Below, in pieces: positions 37,405 to 45,754 of a stretch of DNA of 64,000 nt. Under the pieces are notes generated by a model, which saw nothing but the letters and a program-made list of their open reading frames with translations, did not search any database and had not been told where the DNA came from. How positions within the stretch are numbered: the stretch's first letter is position 1; each line of letters opens with the position of its first letter. Made by a program: the position numbers and the translations under genes. The DNA is from Nocardioides pinisoli (GTDB lineage Bacteria; Actinomycetota; Actinomycetes; Propionibacteriales; Nocardioidaceae), in NCBI RefSeq assembly GCF_024199985.1, contig NZ_JANARS010000001.1:248001-312000 (forward strand), read 5' to 3'.

Positions 37405-37986
37405 ATGAGCACTCCCGACGACACTTGGATCCCGCCGCCGTGGGAGCCCCCCATCGACGGCACCGAGGCCGAGCACCTGCTCGGTGCCCTGACCCGGCAG
37501 CGCGCCACGCTCCGCTGGAAGGCCGACGGACTCGACGAGGCGGGCCTGCGCCACCGCCTGCCGTCGTCCGCCCTGTCCCTGGGCGGGCTCCTGCTGCACC
37601 TGGCGATGGCCGAGGACTACTACCTGACGACGAAGCTGCGCGGCGAGGAGCTCGTGGAGCCGTGGCGCTCGCTCGGCCACGACGGCACCGACGAGTGGGA
37701 GTTCACCACCGACCAGCTCAGCGCCGCCGAGACGTACGCCGTCTTCGACGAGGCCGTGGTGCGCAACACCGCCAGGCTCGAGGCGGTGCTGGCCGAGGGC
37801 GGCCTCGAGGTGGTCGCCCACGTCGACGACGGCAACGGCAACCACCCGCGCCTGCGCCGGCTGCTGCTCGACCTGCTCGAGGAGTACGCCCGGCACACCG
37901 GTCACGCCGACCTGCTGCGCGAGGCCGTCGACGGCCGCGTGGGCGAGGACCCTCCGGAGGACTGGCGGCCCGTCTGGCTCGCCTGA
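37405..37986 (+). CDS. DinB/DUF664 family protein
   Basis: A 193-residue helical-bundle protein of the DinB-like (DUF664, mycothiol-transferase-type) family. Metal-binding His positions typical of the fold are HLAMAEDYY near residue 70 and EEYARHTGHADLLREA near 165. In actinobacteria such proteins act as thiol-dependent S-transferases. TACGGT lies 7 nt before the ATG, so transcription is probably leaderless. Divergent from the Asp-box gene with about 105 bp between starts. Confidence 0.88.
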   Translation: MSTPDDTWIPPPWEPPIDGTEAEHLLGALTRQRATLRWKADGLDEAGLRHRLPSSALSLGGLLLHLAMAEDYYLTTKLRGEELVEPWRSLGHDGTDEWEFTTDQLSAAETYAVFDEAVVRNTARLEAVLAEGGLEVVAHVDDGNGNHPRLRRLLLDLLEEYARHTGHADLLREAVDGRVGEDPPEDWRPVWLA

Positions 37987-38011
37987 CGCCTGCGACCGGG
38001 TGGGCCGCTGA

Positions 38012-38227
38012 CTACTCGCTGGGCTCCGGGGTGTCGACGTCGATGTCGGCGCAGTCGACCTTCGGGTTGACGCCGGTGTAGTTGAGCGGGCCGGCGACGA
38101 TGTTGAGCGCGATGTCGCTGGCCTCGGAGCAGTTCGTCTTCGTGTCGTCGAAGTAGCCGCGCTGGAAGGCGGCGAACCCGCCGATGACGAGCCAGACGAC
38201 GAGCAGGATGCCGATCAGTCGTCCCAC
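38012..38227 (-). CDS. Small membrane-anchored protein, function unknown
   Basis: A 71-residue protein with one N-terminal helix (GRLIGILLVVWLVIGGFAAF) and an outward domain containing two Cys (NCSEAS, VDCADI) that could form a disulphide. GTG 38227 follows CGAGGGAGGT. The family is common in Nocardioides-like genomes as far as I recall, without an assigned role. Confidence 0.7.
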   Translation of the reverse strand: MGRLIGILLVVWLVIGGFAAFQRGYFDDTKTNCSEASDIALNIVAGPLNYTGVNPKVDCADIDVDTPEPSE

Positions 38228-38334
38228 GGGACCTCCCTCGATCCGCACGGCAGGGGCGCCGTGCCCCATGGAGTGTGCTCCGACCGCCGATGGCGTGCCA
38301 CCCTCGCAGGGGTAGGCGGCCCTAGGGTGCGGAC

Positions 38335-38712
38335 ATGACGTTCTTCACGGTGGGATTCTCGCTCCTGGCGGCGCTGCTCCACGTTTACATCTGGGTGCTG
38401 GAGTCCTTCCGCTGGACCCACCCCGCGACGCGGAGGACGTTCGGCACCTCGGAGTCGGAGGCGGAGGCCACCCGGGCGCTCGCCTACAACCAGGGCTTCT
38501 ACAACCTGTTCCTCGCGATCATCACCCTCGTCGGCCTCGCGCTGCTGAGGTCCGAGCACTGGGTCGGCTCGGCGCTGGCGCTCGCCGGCACGGGGTCGAT
38601 GCTCGCCGCTGCGGTCGTCCTCGTCACCCACGACCGGTCGATGGCGCGCGCCGCGCTCACCCAGGGCACGCTCCCGGCCCTGGCCGTGCTCTTCCTGCTG
38701 CTGTCGGTCTGA
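38335..38712 (+). CDS. DUF1304 family membrane protein
   Basis: A 125-residue protein with four helices. The DUF1304 pattern is visible: HVYIWVLESFRW, then ALAYNQGFYNLFLA and the C-terminal TQGTLPALAVLFLL. Function unknown. TAGGGT lies 6 nt before ATG 38335. Its stop is directly followed by the stop of the convergent hydrolase gene (38712/38713). Confidence 0.9.
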   Translation: MTFFTVGFSLLAALLHVYIWVLESFRWTHPATRRTFGTSESEAEATRALAYNQGFYNLFLAIITLVGLALLRSEHWVGSALALAGTGSMLAAAVVLVTHDRSMARAALTQGTLPALAVLFLLLSV

Positions 38713-39660
38713 TCACCGTCCGCGCAGCGCGTCCACCTCGCGCACCGCGTCCGCGATGACCTCAGGCACGACCGGCTCCATCCAGTGCGGGGCATCGACC
38801 CACCGCAGGATGCCCGGCGAGAAGCGGTCGACGTAGGCCGCCTGGGCGTCGAGGATCCGGGCGTCGTAGCGCGGTGACTCGAAGTCGTTCTGGTCGCGCG
38901 GCTCCTGCTCGGACGCGAGGTAGACGACCGGGATGTCCGGCTCTTCGCCGATGCCGTCCTGAAGCGACCGGATCAGGTCGTACTGCGAGATCCGCTCCAC
39001 GGTGCAGCAGGTGTCCTCCTCGGTGAAGTGGAGGAACCGGAAGCGCTTCGGCAGCAGCGGGTCGAGCCGCAGCTCGTCGGGGAACATGCTGTCGACCAGG
39101 ACCATCCCGACGACGTCGTCGGGATGGTCCTCCAGGTAGGCAGCCGCCACGAGGCCGCCGAACGACCCGGCCCAGAGGATGTACGGCGGTCGCACGCGGC
39201 CCGCGGCCAGAACCCGCTCCATGTCCCGGACCATGTCGGCCCGTGTCTGCACGGCGTCGACGGTCTCGCTGGATCCGACGTTGCGGCGGTCGTAGGCGCA
39301 GACGCGGTAGTCGTCGACCAGGAAGCTGGCCACCCCTTCTGTGTAGGCGTGGGGCACGAAGCCCGGGTCGTTGACCCAGCCGTGGATGAAGACGACCGTC
39401 ACCGGACCCTCGCCCGAGCACGTCATGTAGAGGTCGTGGCCGCCGACGTCGTACATGTCGGACGTCGCCGGGGCCGAGGTCGGCGGCGCGTCCGACGCGC
39501 TCGACTCCGACGTGCTCGGGGTGGACCGGCTGGGGAGCGGCGTCGGCTCGGCGGCGGGGTCGGCCGGCTCGCCGCACGAGGCGAGCACGGCAGCGACCGC
39601 CAACCACGCGCCCGCGAGCGCCCGCGTGCGGCGGGTGCGCGGGGGCAGGTGGCGGCTCAT
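38713..39660 (-). CDS. Lipoprotein alpha/beta hydrolase in a sigma-factor operon
   Basis: A 315-residue exported lipoprotein: signal peptide and lipobox LASCGEP near residue 28, a Ser/Thr/Pro-rich spacer, then an alpha/beta hydrolase domain. The oxyanion region is FIHGWVNDPG and the nucleophile elbow is AGSFGGL (Ser). An Asp is near DSMFPDEL and the terminal His is in DAPHWMEPV. Its ATG overlaps the stop of the upstream gene (ATGA). It is therefore the third gene of the sigma/membrane-partner operon and a likely effector of that regulon. Confidence 0.88.
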   Translation of the reverse strand: MSRHLPPRTRRTRALAGAWLAVAAVLASCGEPADPAAEPTPLPSRSTPSTSESSASDAPPTSAPATSDMYDVGGHDLYMTCSGEGPVTVVFIHGWVNDPGFVPHAYTEGVASFLVDDYRVCAYDRRNVGSSETVDAVQTRADMVRDMERVLAAGRVRPPYILWAGSFGGLVAAAYLEDHPDDVVGMVLVDSMFPDELRLDPLLPKRFRFLHFTEEDTCCTVERISQYDLIRSLQDGIGEEPDIPVVYLASEQEPRDQNDFESPRYDARILDAQAAYVDRFSPGILRWVDAPHWMEPVVPEVIADAVREVDALRGR

Positions 39661-40343
39661 CGTGGGATCCTCCGCACGCCCTGGTCCGGACCGTCCGGGA
39701 CCAGCACCTCCAGCCCGTCGCGGGACCACGACAGCACCGGTGGTTCGCCCCCGCACCGACAGGTGCCGATGACGCCGTCGATCCGACGGCCGGAGCCGTC
39801 CGCCCCGACGGTGACGAGCGTGAGCTCCACGAGGTCGTCCGTGGCGCTGACGCGGCCACGCTCCTGGGCGACGACGATGGCCAGCTCGTCGCCGTCCGGC
39901 GCCCACGCCACGGCAGCCGGCCACGGCAGGTTGCGGTCGCCGAGCTCGTGGGCCGTCGGCGCGCTCCAGACGACGTGCTGGTCGGTGGATCCGACGGCAC
40001 CGACGCGGACGACGGCCGGCTGGCCCGGGCGGAGCACCGCGACGGCGTCGGTCGTGCCGGACGCCGACCGGTCGGAGTCGATCTCCGTCTCCCCGGGGGC
40101 GACGCGCGGGGCGGTCGCCACGCGCTCGTCGCCCCGGTCGGTGCGCGCTTCCTGGTCGTGGGACCGGTAGGCCCACGTCGTGGCGGCGAGGAGGGCGACG
40201 CCGGCGACCACGGCGCCGGCACGCCGGCGCCCGCGGTTGCGCCGGGTCCGGTGGAGGTGCGCCAGCCCAGCGTCCAGGTCGACCTGCGAGGCACGCAGGA
40301 GGGCGGCGCCGGCCAGCTCACCCCTGATGTCTACCTCGGTCAT
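39657..40343 (-). CDS. Membrane-anchored probable anti-sigma partner with propeller-like sensor
   Basis: A 228-residue protein. The cytoplasmic N-terminus (about 45 residues, basic) is followed by one helix (AGAVVAGVALLAATTW). The extracellular domain has TolB/WD-like strands (VAWAPDGDELAIV, LSWSRDGLEVLV) and a CRC pair. Coupling by ATGA to the sigma gene upstream suggests it holds the sigma factor at the membrane. A zinc-type anti-sigma motif (HxxxCxxC) is not visible, so this role is inferred from context. Confidence 0.75.
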   Translation of the reverse strand: MTEVDIRGELAGAALLRASQVDLDAGLAHLHRTRRNRGRRRAGAVVAGVALLAATTWAYRSHDQEARTDRGDERVATAPRVAPGETEIDSDRSASGTTDAVAVLRPGQPAVVRVGAVGSTDQHVVWSAPTAHELGDRNLPWPAAVAWAPDGDELAIVVAQERGRVSATDDLVELTLVTVGADGSGRRIDGVIGTCRCGGEPPVLSWSRDGLEVLVPDGPDQGVRRIPR

Positions 40344-40885
40344 CGCTCCACCTCCACCCCGAGGCGCGATGCGAGGGCCGCCCTTGCCCGCGCCAGGTGC
40401 ACCTTCACCGCCCCCTCGCTGATCGACAGGGTCCGGGCGATCTCGCCGCCGCCCAAGCCGTACACGTAGCGCAGTGCTGCGCACTGCGCCTGGCGTCGCG
40501 GGAGGGTGCGCACGGCGGCCCAGAACTCCTCGGCGTCCTCGTCGAGGGTCGCCGGCGCGGGTCGGGCCGACAAGCGGGTGAGGGCCCGGACCTCCGCCAT
40601 GCGGCGCCGGAACGACGAGATCGCCATGTTGGCGCAGGTTCGCCGGACCCACGCACGAGGCTGGTCGAGACCTTCGACCTCGGCCCAGCGCCGGTAAGCC
40701 GCGAGCATCGCCTCCTGGGCGATGTCGTCAGCCACGAGGGATCCGCACAGCGCACGGGCGAGCGCAACGAGGCCCGGCAGCTCCGCGCGGTAGAACTCGG
40801 CGAAACCCTCGTGTCCCACGACCACCGCCGTCCCGGGTGGAGGCCCAGCCACGTCGGGAGCAGCGACCTCGACGATCCGTCCCAT
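40340..40885 (-). CDS. ECF sigma factor (SigE-like, membrane-partner type)
   Basis: A 181-residue sigma factor with region 2 at about 28-95 (VALARALCGSLVADDIAQEAMLAAYRRW, WVRRTCANMAIS) and region 4 at about 120-175 (LPRRQAQCAALRYVYGLGGGEIARTLSISEGAVKVHLARAR). It heads a three-gene operon with 4-bp overlaps: sigma factor, membrane-anchored partner, lipoprotein hydrolase. A GACGAT box lies 5 nt before the ATG. The signal is probably an extracytoplasmic one. Confidence 0.93.
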   Translation of the reverse strand: MGRIVEVAAPDVAGPPPGTAVVVGHEGFAEFYRAELPGLVALARALCGSLVADDIAQEAMLAAYRRWAEVEGLDQPRAWVRRTCANMAISSFRRRMAEVRALTRLSARPAPATLDEDAEEFWAAVRTLPRRQAQCAALRYVYGLGGGEIARTLSISEGAVKVHLARARAALASRLGVEVER

Positions 40886-40959
40886 GCCCTATCGTCGCGC
40901 GGCACGTCGCCGCGGATGACGCGAGCCGGACTGGTCCAGACCGCCGACGGCTAGCCCGG

Positions 40960-42621
40960 CTACTGCCCCAGCCAGGTGTGGACCGAGGACACGACCGACG
41001 CGCCCTCGCCCGTCGCCGAGGCGACCCGCTTCATCGAGCCGGCGCGGATGTCGCCGCCGGCGAAGATGCCGGGCACCGTCGTGGCCAGGTCCTCCGGCGG
41101 CACGCCGTCGACCCAGTGCTCGGTGGGGACGTCGCGCCCGGTGAGGACGAACCCCCGCTCGTCGCGCAGCACGTCGTCCGGCAGCCAGCCGCACTCCGGC
41201 TCGGCGCCGAGCAGCAGGAACAGCCCGCGCGCCTCGACCCGCTCGCGCGCGCCGGTGTCGACGTCCTCGACGTCGAGCCAGCCCAGGTGCCCCACGTCGT
41301 CCGGCCCGCCGTCCACGACGCGGGTGCAGCCGCGCACGGTGATGCGCGGGTTCCACTCGATCTCGTCGATGAGGTACGACGACATGGTGGCGGTGAGGTC
41401 GGGCCGGCGCACCACGACCGTGACGGAGGAGGCGAAGCGGGCGGCGTGGATCGCGGCCTGCCCGGCGGAGTTGCCGCCGCCGACCACCACGACGTGGTCG
41501 CCGGCCAGCTCGCGCGCGGCGGCCATCGCGGCGCCGTAGTAGACACCGCGGCCGACCAGCTCCTCGAGCGACTCGACCCCGAGCCGGCGGTAGTCGACGC
41601 CGGTCGCGACGAGCACCGTGCGCGTGTGCACGTCGCCGCCGTCGGTGTGCACGACGTGGTGGTCGCCGTCGGCGCACCGCGAGATGCCGGTCGCCGGCCA
41701 GCCGGTGAAGAAGCGGGTGCCGAAGCGCAGGGCCTGCCCGCGTGCGCGCTGGGCGAGCCGCATCCCGGAGATGCCGCGCGGGAAGCCGAGGTAGTTGCGG
41801 ATCATCGAGCTCGTGCCGGCCTGCCCGCCGATCGCCTCGGCCTCGAGGCAGACCGTCGACAGCCCCTCGCTCGAGGCGTAGACGCTGGCGGCGAGACCGG
41901 CCGGGCCGGCGCCGACCACGACGAGGTCGACCACCTCGTCGACGTCGATCTGGTCGGGGCGGCCGTAGAGCTGGTTGGCCAGCGACCGCACGTCGGGACA
42001 GTGGCCGCACCACCCGGCGAGCGAGGACACGACCGGCCAGCGGCCCTCGTCCTCCGGGCACGTCGCCATCACCTCGCGCCCGACCTCGCTGTCGGGGTGG
42101 TGCACGCCGGCGGGCAGGCCCACGCGGGCGAGGTAGTCGAGCAGGTCGCGGGTGAGCGCGTCCTTCTCCGGGGTGATGATGCGGACGTTCTCGACCACCG
42201 GTGTCGCGACGGTGGCGTTCCACTCGTTGAGCAGCTCGCCGACGGCGAGGTGGAACTCCTCGTCGCGCGGTCCCTGCGGCATCAGCAGCAGCGCGTCGAC
42301 CTTGCCGGCGGCGACGGCGTGGCGGAAGGTCTGGTTGTCCTCGCGGAACCGGCTGACGTGGGTGACGATCAGCCGCCGGGCGGTGGGCACGGCCTGCCGG
42401 GTGCCGGAGATCAGGGCGTAGAGCTTGTCGCGGTCGTGGTCGGTGTCGACGACGAAGAGCGCGACCGGGTGGCCGGACGTCACCAGCTCCTTGGCCGTCG
42501 TCTTGGCGGTGGCCACGTCGGTGGCCATGCGGACGTCGTACTCGCGCTCGTAGCGGGCGAACGCCTCGCCCAGCTCGGCCGCGTGGTGAGTGGAGGCGAT
42601 GACGATCGCGGGCGCTCCCAT
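40960..42621 (-). CDS. Thioredoxin-reductase-like FAD oxidoreductase with N-terminal receiver-like domain
   Basis: A 553-residue flavoprotein. Residues about 1-125 resemble a receiver fold. Residues about 140-225 resemble a glutaredoxin-like linker and contain a CGHC motif (AGWCGHCPD). The FAD domain begins with VVGAGPAGLAAS near 237, the NADPH motif VVGGGNSAGQAA is near 380, and the C-terminal FAD motif is IFAGGDIRAG. The redox CxxC of true thioredoxin reductase is missing; GVYYGAAM stands there. TAGGCT lies 6 nt before the ATG. Substrate unknown. A long palindrome separates it from the antiporter gene upstream. Confidence 0.88.
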   Translation of the reverse strand: MGAPAIVIASTHHAAELGEAFARYEREYDVRMATDVATAKTTAKELVTSGHPVALFVVDTDHDRDKLYALISGTRQAVPTARRLIVTHVSRFREDNQTFRHAVAAGKVDALLLMPQGPRDEEFHLAVGELLNEWNATVATPVVENVRIITPEKDALTRDLLDYLARVGLPAGVHHPDSEVGREVMATCPEDEGRWPVVSSLAGWCGHCPDVRSLANQLYGRPDQIDVDEVVDLVVVGAGPAGLAASVYASSEGLSTVCLEAEAIGGQAGTSSMIRNYLGFPRGISGMRLAQRARGQALRFGTRFFTGWPATGISRCADGDHHVVHTDGGDVHTRTVLVATGVDYRRLGVESLEELVGRGVYYGAAMAAARELAGDHVVVVGGGNSAGQAAIHAARFASSVTVVVRRPDLTATMSSYLIDEIEWNPRITVRGCTRVVDGGPDDVGHLGWLDVEDVDTGARERVEARGLFLLLGAEPECGWLPDDVLRDERGFVLTGRDVPTEHWVDGVPPEDLATTVPGIFAGGDIRAGSMKRVASATGEGASVVSSVHTWLGQ

Positions 42622-42637
42622 GGCCCCAGCCTAGTCA

Positions 42638-42704
42638 CCGATATCTGAGGACGTCGTGGACGGAGATCGGGCCTGAGCACGTCCAGGACGTCCTCAGATA
42701 TCGG
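42638..42704. repeat. Long palindrome between antiporter and flavoprotein genes
   Basis: Perfect 18-bp arms, CCGATATCTGAGGACGTC at 42638-42655 and its complement at 42687-42704. Pairing extends inward to about 25 bp with one mismatch (GTGGACG against CGTCCAG). The central loop is about 17 bp. It directly abuts the antiporter stop codon (42705-42707), so it may terminate that transcript, but the arm length exceeds usual terminators and no T-run follows. Confidence 0.85.
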
Positions 42705-44543
42705 TCAGCCGGTGAGGTTGTGCACGTAGCACCAGCGCCAGGACTCGTCCGGCTCGGCGGACTCCACGACGGGGTGCAGGGAGTCGTGGAAGTGGGCGGT
42801 GGCGTGCTTGCCGACGGACGAGTCGCAGCAGGCCACGTTGCCGCAGGTCAGGCACTGCCGCAGCGACACCCACCGGGTGCCGTCGGCCAGGCACCTGGCG
42901 CAGGCCGGGTCGGCGACCGTGTCGACCGCGGGGTGCTCGTCGAGGTCGTCGCAGGTGCGGCCGCCGGTGAACGAGAGGCTCCCGCTGCGGACGCCGGCGC
43001 GCGCCTCGGAGCCCGCGTCGAGCATCGACTCCTCGATGTCGAGCATGCCGAGGACCTGGCTCACCACCTCGGACGGCACCTTGCCCTTGCCGCGGACGAG
43101 CAGCACCTTGGCCCGTTCGGCCTCGATCATCTCGCCGCGGATCCGGGCGTAGAGCTCCGACGGGGTCTCCTCGCCCTCCGTGGTGGCGAGCTGCTCCCAC
43201 GCGGCGAAGGTGCGCTGGTCTACCCGGGCGCGGACCTGGTCGGCGACGCCGTGGTGGTCGTCGTAGTCGAGCTCGTCGAGCCGGGCGAAGCCGGCGTCGG
43301 CCGCCTGCTGGAGCAGACCGGCGCGGGCGAGGGCGTCCTCGGCCGGGTCGGGCGCGGGTACGCCCAGCACGCGGGTCAGCATCGGCAGCGTGAGCCCCTG
43401 CACCAGCAGCGTGCCCGCCACGACGGTGAACGCGACGAGGAGCAGCACCTCGCGGTGCGGCGCGTCCTCCGGGATGACGAAGGCGGCGGCCAGGGTGACC
43501 ACGCCGCGCATGCCGGCCCAGCCGATGAGGAAGCTCCAGCTGGCCGGGATCGGGTCGCGGCGCCGGAGGAATCCGGTCGCCAGCATGTAGACGAGCCGGA
43601 CGACCACGACGGTCAGCAGGGTCGCCAGGCAGACGAGCGCGATGCGGGTGCTGGGCAGGCTCGACTCGCTGACGTCCTCGAGGATCCAGTCGAGCTGGAG
43701 GCCGATGAGGAGGAAGACGGTGTTCTCCAGCACGAACGCGACGGTGCGCCAGGTGATCCGCTCGGTGATGCGCGACTGCGCGGTCTGGATGATCGGCGCC
43801 TTGTGGCCCAGGAGCAGGCCCGCCACGACGACCGAGATGACGCCCGACGCGTGGATCTCCTCCGCCGCCACGAACGCCGCGAACGGCGTGAGGAACGAGA
43901 TCGCGGTGTCCAGCAGGGGGTCGGTGATCCGCTTGCGCAGCCGGGCCACGAGGAGGAAGACCAGGACGCCGATCAGGATGCCGCCGCCGGCCGCGAGGAC
44001 GAAGTCGCCGCCCACCGCGAGCAGCGTCACGCCGCCCGACAGTGCGGCGATCGCGGTGCGGAGGGTGACGAGCGCGGTCGCGTCGTTGAGCAGCGACTCG
44101 CCCTCGAGGATCGTCACCACCCGCCGCGGCAGCCCGATGCGCCGGGCGACGGCCGTGGCGGCGACGGCGTCGGGCGGGGCGACGACCGCGCCGATCGCGA
44201 TGGCCCCCGCCCAGCCGAGGTCCGGCACCAGCCACTCCACGACCACCGCCACCGCGAAGGCGGTGACGACGACGAGCAGCACCGAGAGCCGGAGGATGGT
44301 GCCGCGGTTGGCGTTGAAGTCGACGAGCGAGGTCTGGATCGCAGCTGCGTAGAGGAGCGGCGGCAGGAGCCCCAGCAGCACCACCTCGGACTCGAGGTGG
44401 ATCGTCGGCACCCCGGGGACGTACGCCGCTGCGGCGCCGACGACGACCAGCAGGAGCGGCGCCGGGACGTGCAGGCGTTCGCTGACAGCGGTGGCGGCGA
44501 GGACGACGGCCGCCATCGAGACGAGCAGCAGGGCGAGGTCCAC
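42705..44543 (-). CDS. CPA1 Na+/H+ antiporter with C-terminal UBP-type zinc finger
   Basis: A 612-residue protein. Twelve or so helices form the NhaP/CPA1 exchanger (residues 1-410), with the ion-site region GAVVAPPDAVAATAVARR and GESLLNDATALV. A cytoplasmic helical region follows. The last 85 residues hold a ZnF_UBP-like finger: CDDLDEH, CARCLADGTRWVSLRQCLTCGNVACC, then GKHATAHFHDSLHP. GTG 44543 is chosen because CAGAAT lies 6 nt upstream and the first helix begins at once. It exchanges Na+ (or K+) for H+ across the membrane. The finger may regulate the exchanger; its ligand is unknown. Confidence 0.9.
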   Translation of the reverse strand: MDLALLLVSMAAVVLAATAVSERLHVPAPLLLVVVGAAAAYVPGVPTIHLESEVVLLGLLPPLLYAAAIQTSLVDFNANRGTILRLSVLLVVVTAFAVAVVVEWLVPDLGWAGAIAIGAVVAPPDAVAATAVARRIGLPRRVVTILEGESLLNDATALVTLRTAIAALSGGVTLLAVGGDFVLAAGGGILIGVLVFLLVARLRKRITDPLLDTAISFLTPFAAFVAAEEIHASGVISVVVAGLLLGHKAPIIQTAQSRITERITWRTVAFVLENTVFLLIGLQLDWILEDVSESSLPSTRIALVCLATLLTVVVVRLVYMLATGFLRRRDPIPASWSFLIGWAGMRGVVTLAAAFVIPEDAPHREVLLLVAFTVVAGTLLVQGLTLPMLTRVLGVPAPDPAEDALARAGLLQQAADAGFARLDELDYDDHHGVADQVRARVDQRTFAAWEQLATTEGEETPSELYARIRGEMIEAERAKVLLVRGKGKVPSEVVSQVLGMLDIEESMLDAGSEARAGVRSGSLSFTGGRTCDDLDEHPAVDTVADPACARCLADGTRWVSLRQCLTCGNVACCDSSVGKHATAHFHDSLHPVVESAEPDESWRWCYVHNLTG

Positions 44544-44582
44544 CGGGTGATTCTGGCAGACCGCGCGCCCGGGCAACGGGTC

Positions 44583-44622
44583 GAAAAGTGCGCTCCCGCC
44601 CCACCGGTGGGGGCGGGAGCGC
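44583..44622 (-). terminator. Intrinsic terminator of the ArsR-SRPBCC-DHFR operon
   Basis: A near-perfect hairpin at 44590-44622 (GCGCTCCCGCCCC...GGGGGCGGGAGCGC, one-base bulge), followed on the minus strand by ACTTTTC. It lies 35 nt past the DHFR-like stop and before the antiporter start. Confidence 0.88.
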
Positions 44623-44657
44623 TGGTGACGGCCCGTCACCCGCGGATCACCCGCGGA

Positions 44658-45221
44658 TCAGTGCACGACGTCGTAGCGCTGGAGGGTGATTCCGTTGGAG
44701 TAGGCGGCGTGCTCGATCAGCTCGAGCTTGGTCTTGTCGCCCTCGCCGAAGAGGCGCTTGCCGGTGCCGAGGAGGAGCGGGTAGACCAGCAGGTGGTAGC
44801 GGTCGACGAGGCCGGCGCCCGCCAGGCCCTGCGCGAGGCGCGCGCTGCCGTGGACGTGGATCTCGCCGCCCTCGGTCTCCTTCAGGGCAGCCACGTCGTC
44901 GAGCGACCGCAGGACGTCGACCGTGCCCTCGCCCCAGGGGGCGGTGTCGCCGGCCAGCGTGGTCGAGACGACGTACTTGGGCATCGCGTTGTAGGTGGCG
45001 AACTCCTCCATCGACGGCCACACCGGCGCGAACTCGTCGTACGACTGGCGGCCGAGCAGCAGCGCGGTGGCGTCGGCCATCTCGCGGCCCTTGATGTCGT
45101 AGGCCTCCTCGACGAAGTCGACCTCCTTGAAGGTCCAGCCGGCGTGCGGGTGGTCGCCGCCGCCGGGGGAGTCGATGATGCCGTCGGCGGTGATGAACTC
45201 GGTGACGACGATGGGGCGCAT
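44658..45221 (-). CDS. Dihydrofolate-reductase-like (RibD C-terminal) family protein
   Basis: A 187-residue protein of the RibD-C/DHFR-like fold, beginning VVTEFITADGIIDSPGG and containing ALLLGRQSYDEFAPVWP, NAMPKYVVSTTL and the C-terminal LLVYPLLLGTGKRLF. It likely binds NADPH and reduces an unknown small substrate. A GGAAGGA site precedes the ATG. It is third in an operon with an ArsR repressor and an SRPBCC protein, a common actinobacterial trio. Confidence 0.92.
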   Translation of the reverse strand: MRPIVVTEFITADGIIDSPGGGDHPHAGWTFKEVDFVEEAYDIKGREMADATALLLGRQSYDEFAPVWPSMEEFATYNAMPKYVVSTTLAGDTAPWGEGTVDVLRSLDDVAALKETEGGEIHVHGSARLAQGLAGAGLVDRYHLLVYPLLLGTGKRLFGEGDKTKLELIEHAAYSNGITLQRYDVVH

Positions 45222-45251
45222 GTCTGGTCTTCCTTCCGTGGGGACTGCTGC

Positions 45252-45740
45252 TCAGGAGGCGAGCAGGTCGTCGATCTGGTTGATGGCCTGCGCCGAGCCC
45301 TCGACGACACCCATGTCGAGCACCTTCTGCAGGTCCTCGGCGGTGGCGTAGGTGCCCACGAAGGTCGCCCGGGTGCCGCCGTCGGTCGGCGCGAAGGTGT
45401 AGCTGTTGAGCGCCTCGGGCATCTCGGGGTTGGGGGCGAAGGTCTCGTCGAGGGCGAAGCCGTCCTTGAAGTCGAAGCCGCTGGGCTCCCGGACCTCGAG
45501 GACCGTCCAGTAGGAGTAGTACTTCTCGCCCTCGGGGCTGGTCATGTAATAGGTCATCCGCCCGCCGGGGACGAGGTCGTGGTCGACGAACTTGGCGGGG
45601 TAGCCGGGAGGTCCCCAGACCCGCTCGAGCTGGCGCGGGTCGGCGTAGACCCCCCACACCCGCTCGACGGGTGCCGCGAAGTCGGCGGTGATGGTCAGGG
45701 TGCGGGCGTCGATGTCGTGCTCGACGTCGGTGACAGGCAT
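45252..45740 (-). CDS. SRPBCC/AHSA1-like domain protein
   Basis: A 162-residue START/Bet v1-fold protein. Hallmarks are TITADFAAPVERVWGVYADPRQLERVWGPPG and FVGTYATAEDLQKVLDMG, as in AHSA1-type ligand-binding proteins that pair with ArsR regulators. It probably binds a hydrophobic small molecule. Gaps of 14 bp to the ArsR gene and 30 bp to the DHFR-like gene indicate one operon. Confidence 0.93.
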   Translation of the reverse strand: MPVTDVEHDIDARTLTITADFAAPVERVWGVYADPRQLERVWGPPGYPAKFVDHDLVPGGRMTYYMTSPEGEKYYSYWTVLEVREPSGFDFKDGFALDETFAPNPEMPEALNSYTFAPTDGGTRATFVGTYATAEDLQKVLDMGVVEGSAQAINQIDDLLAS

Positions 45741-45754
45741 GGGTTCGGTCCGTT

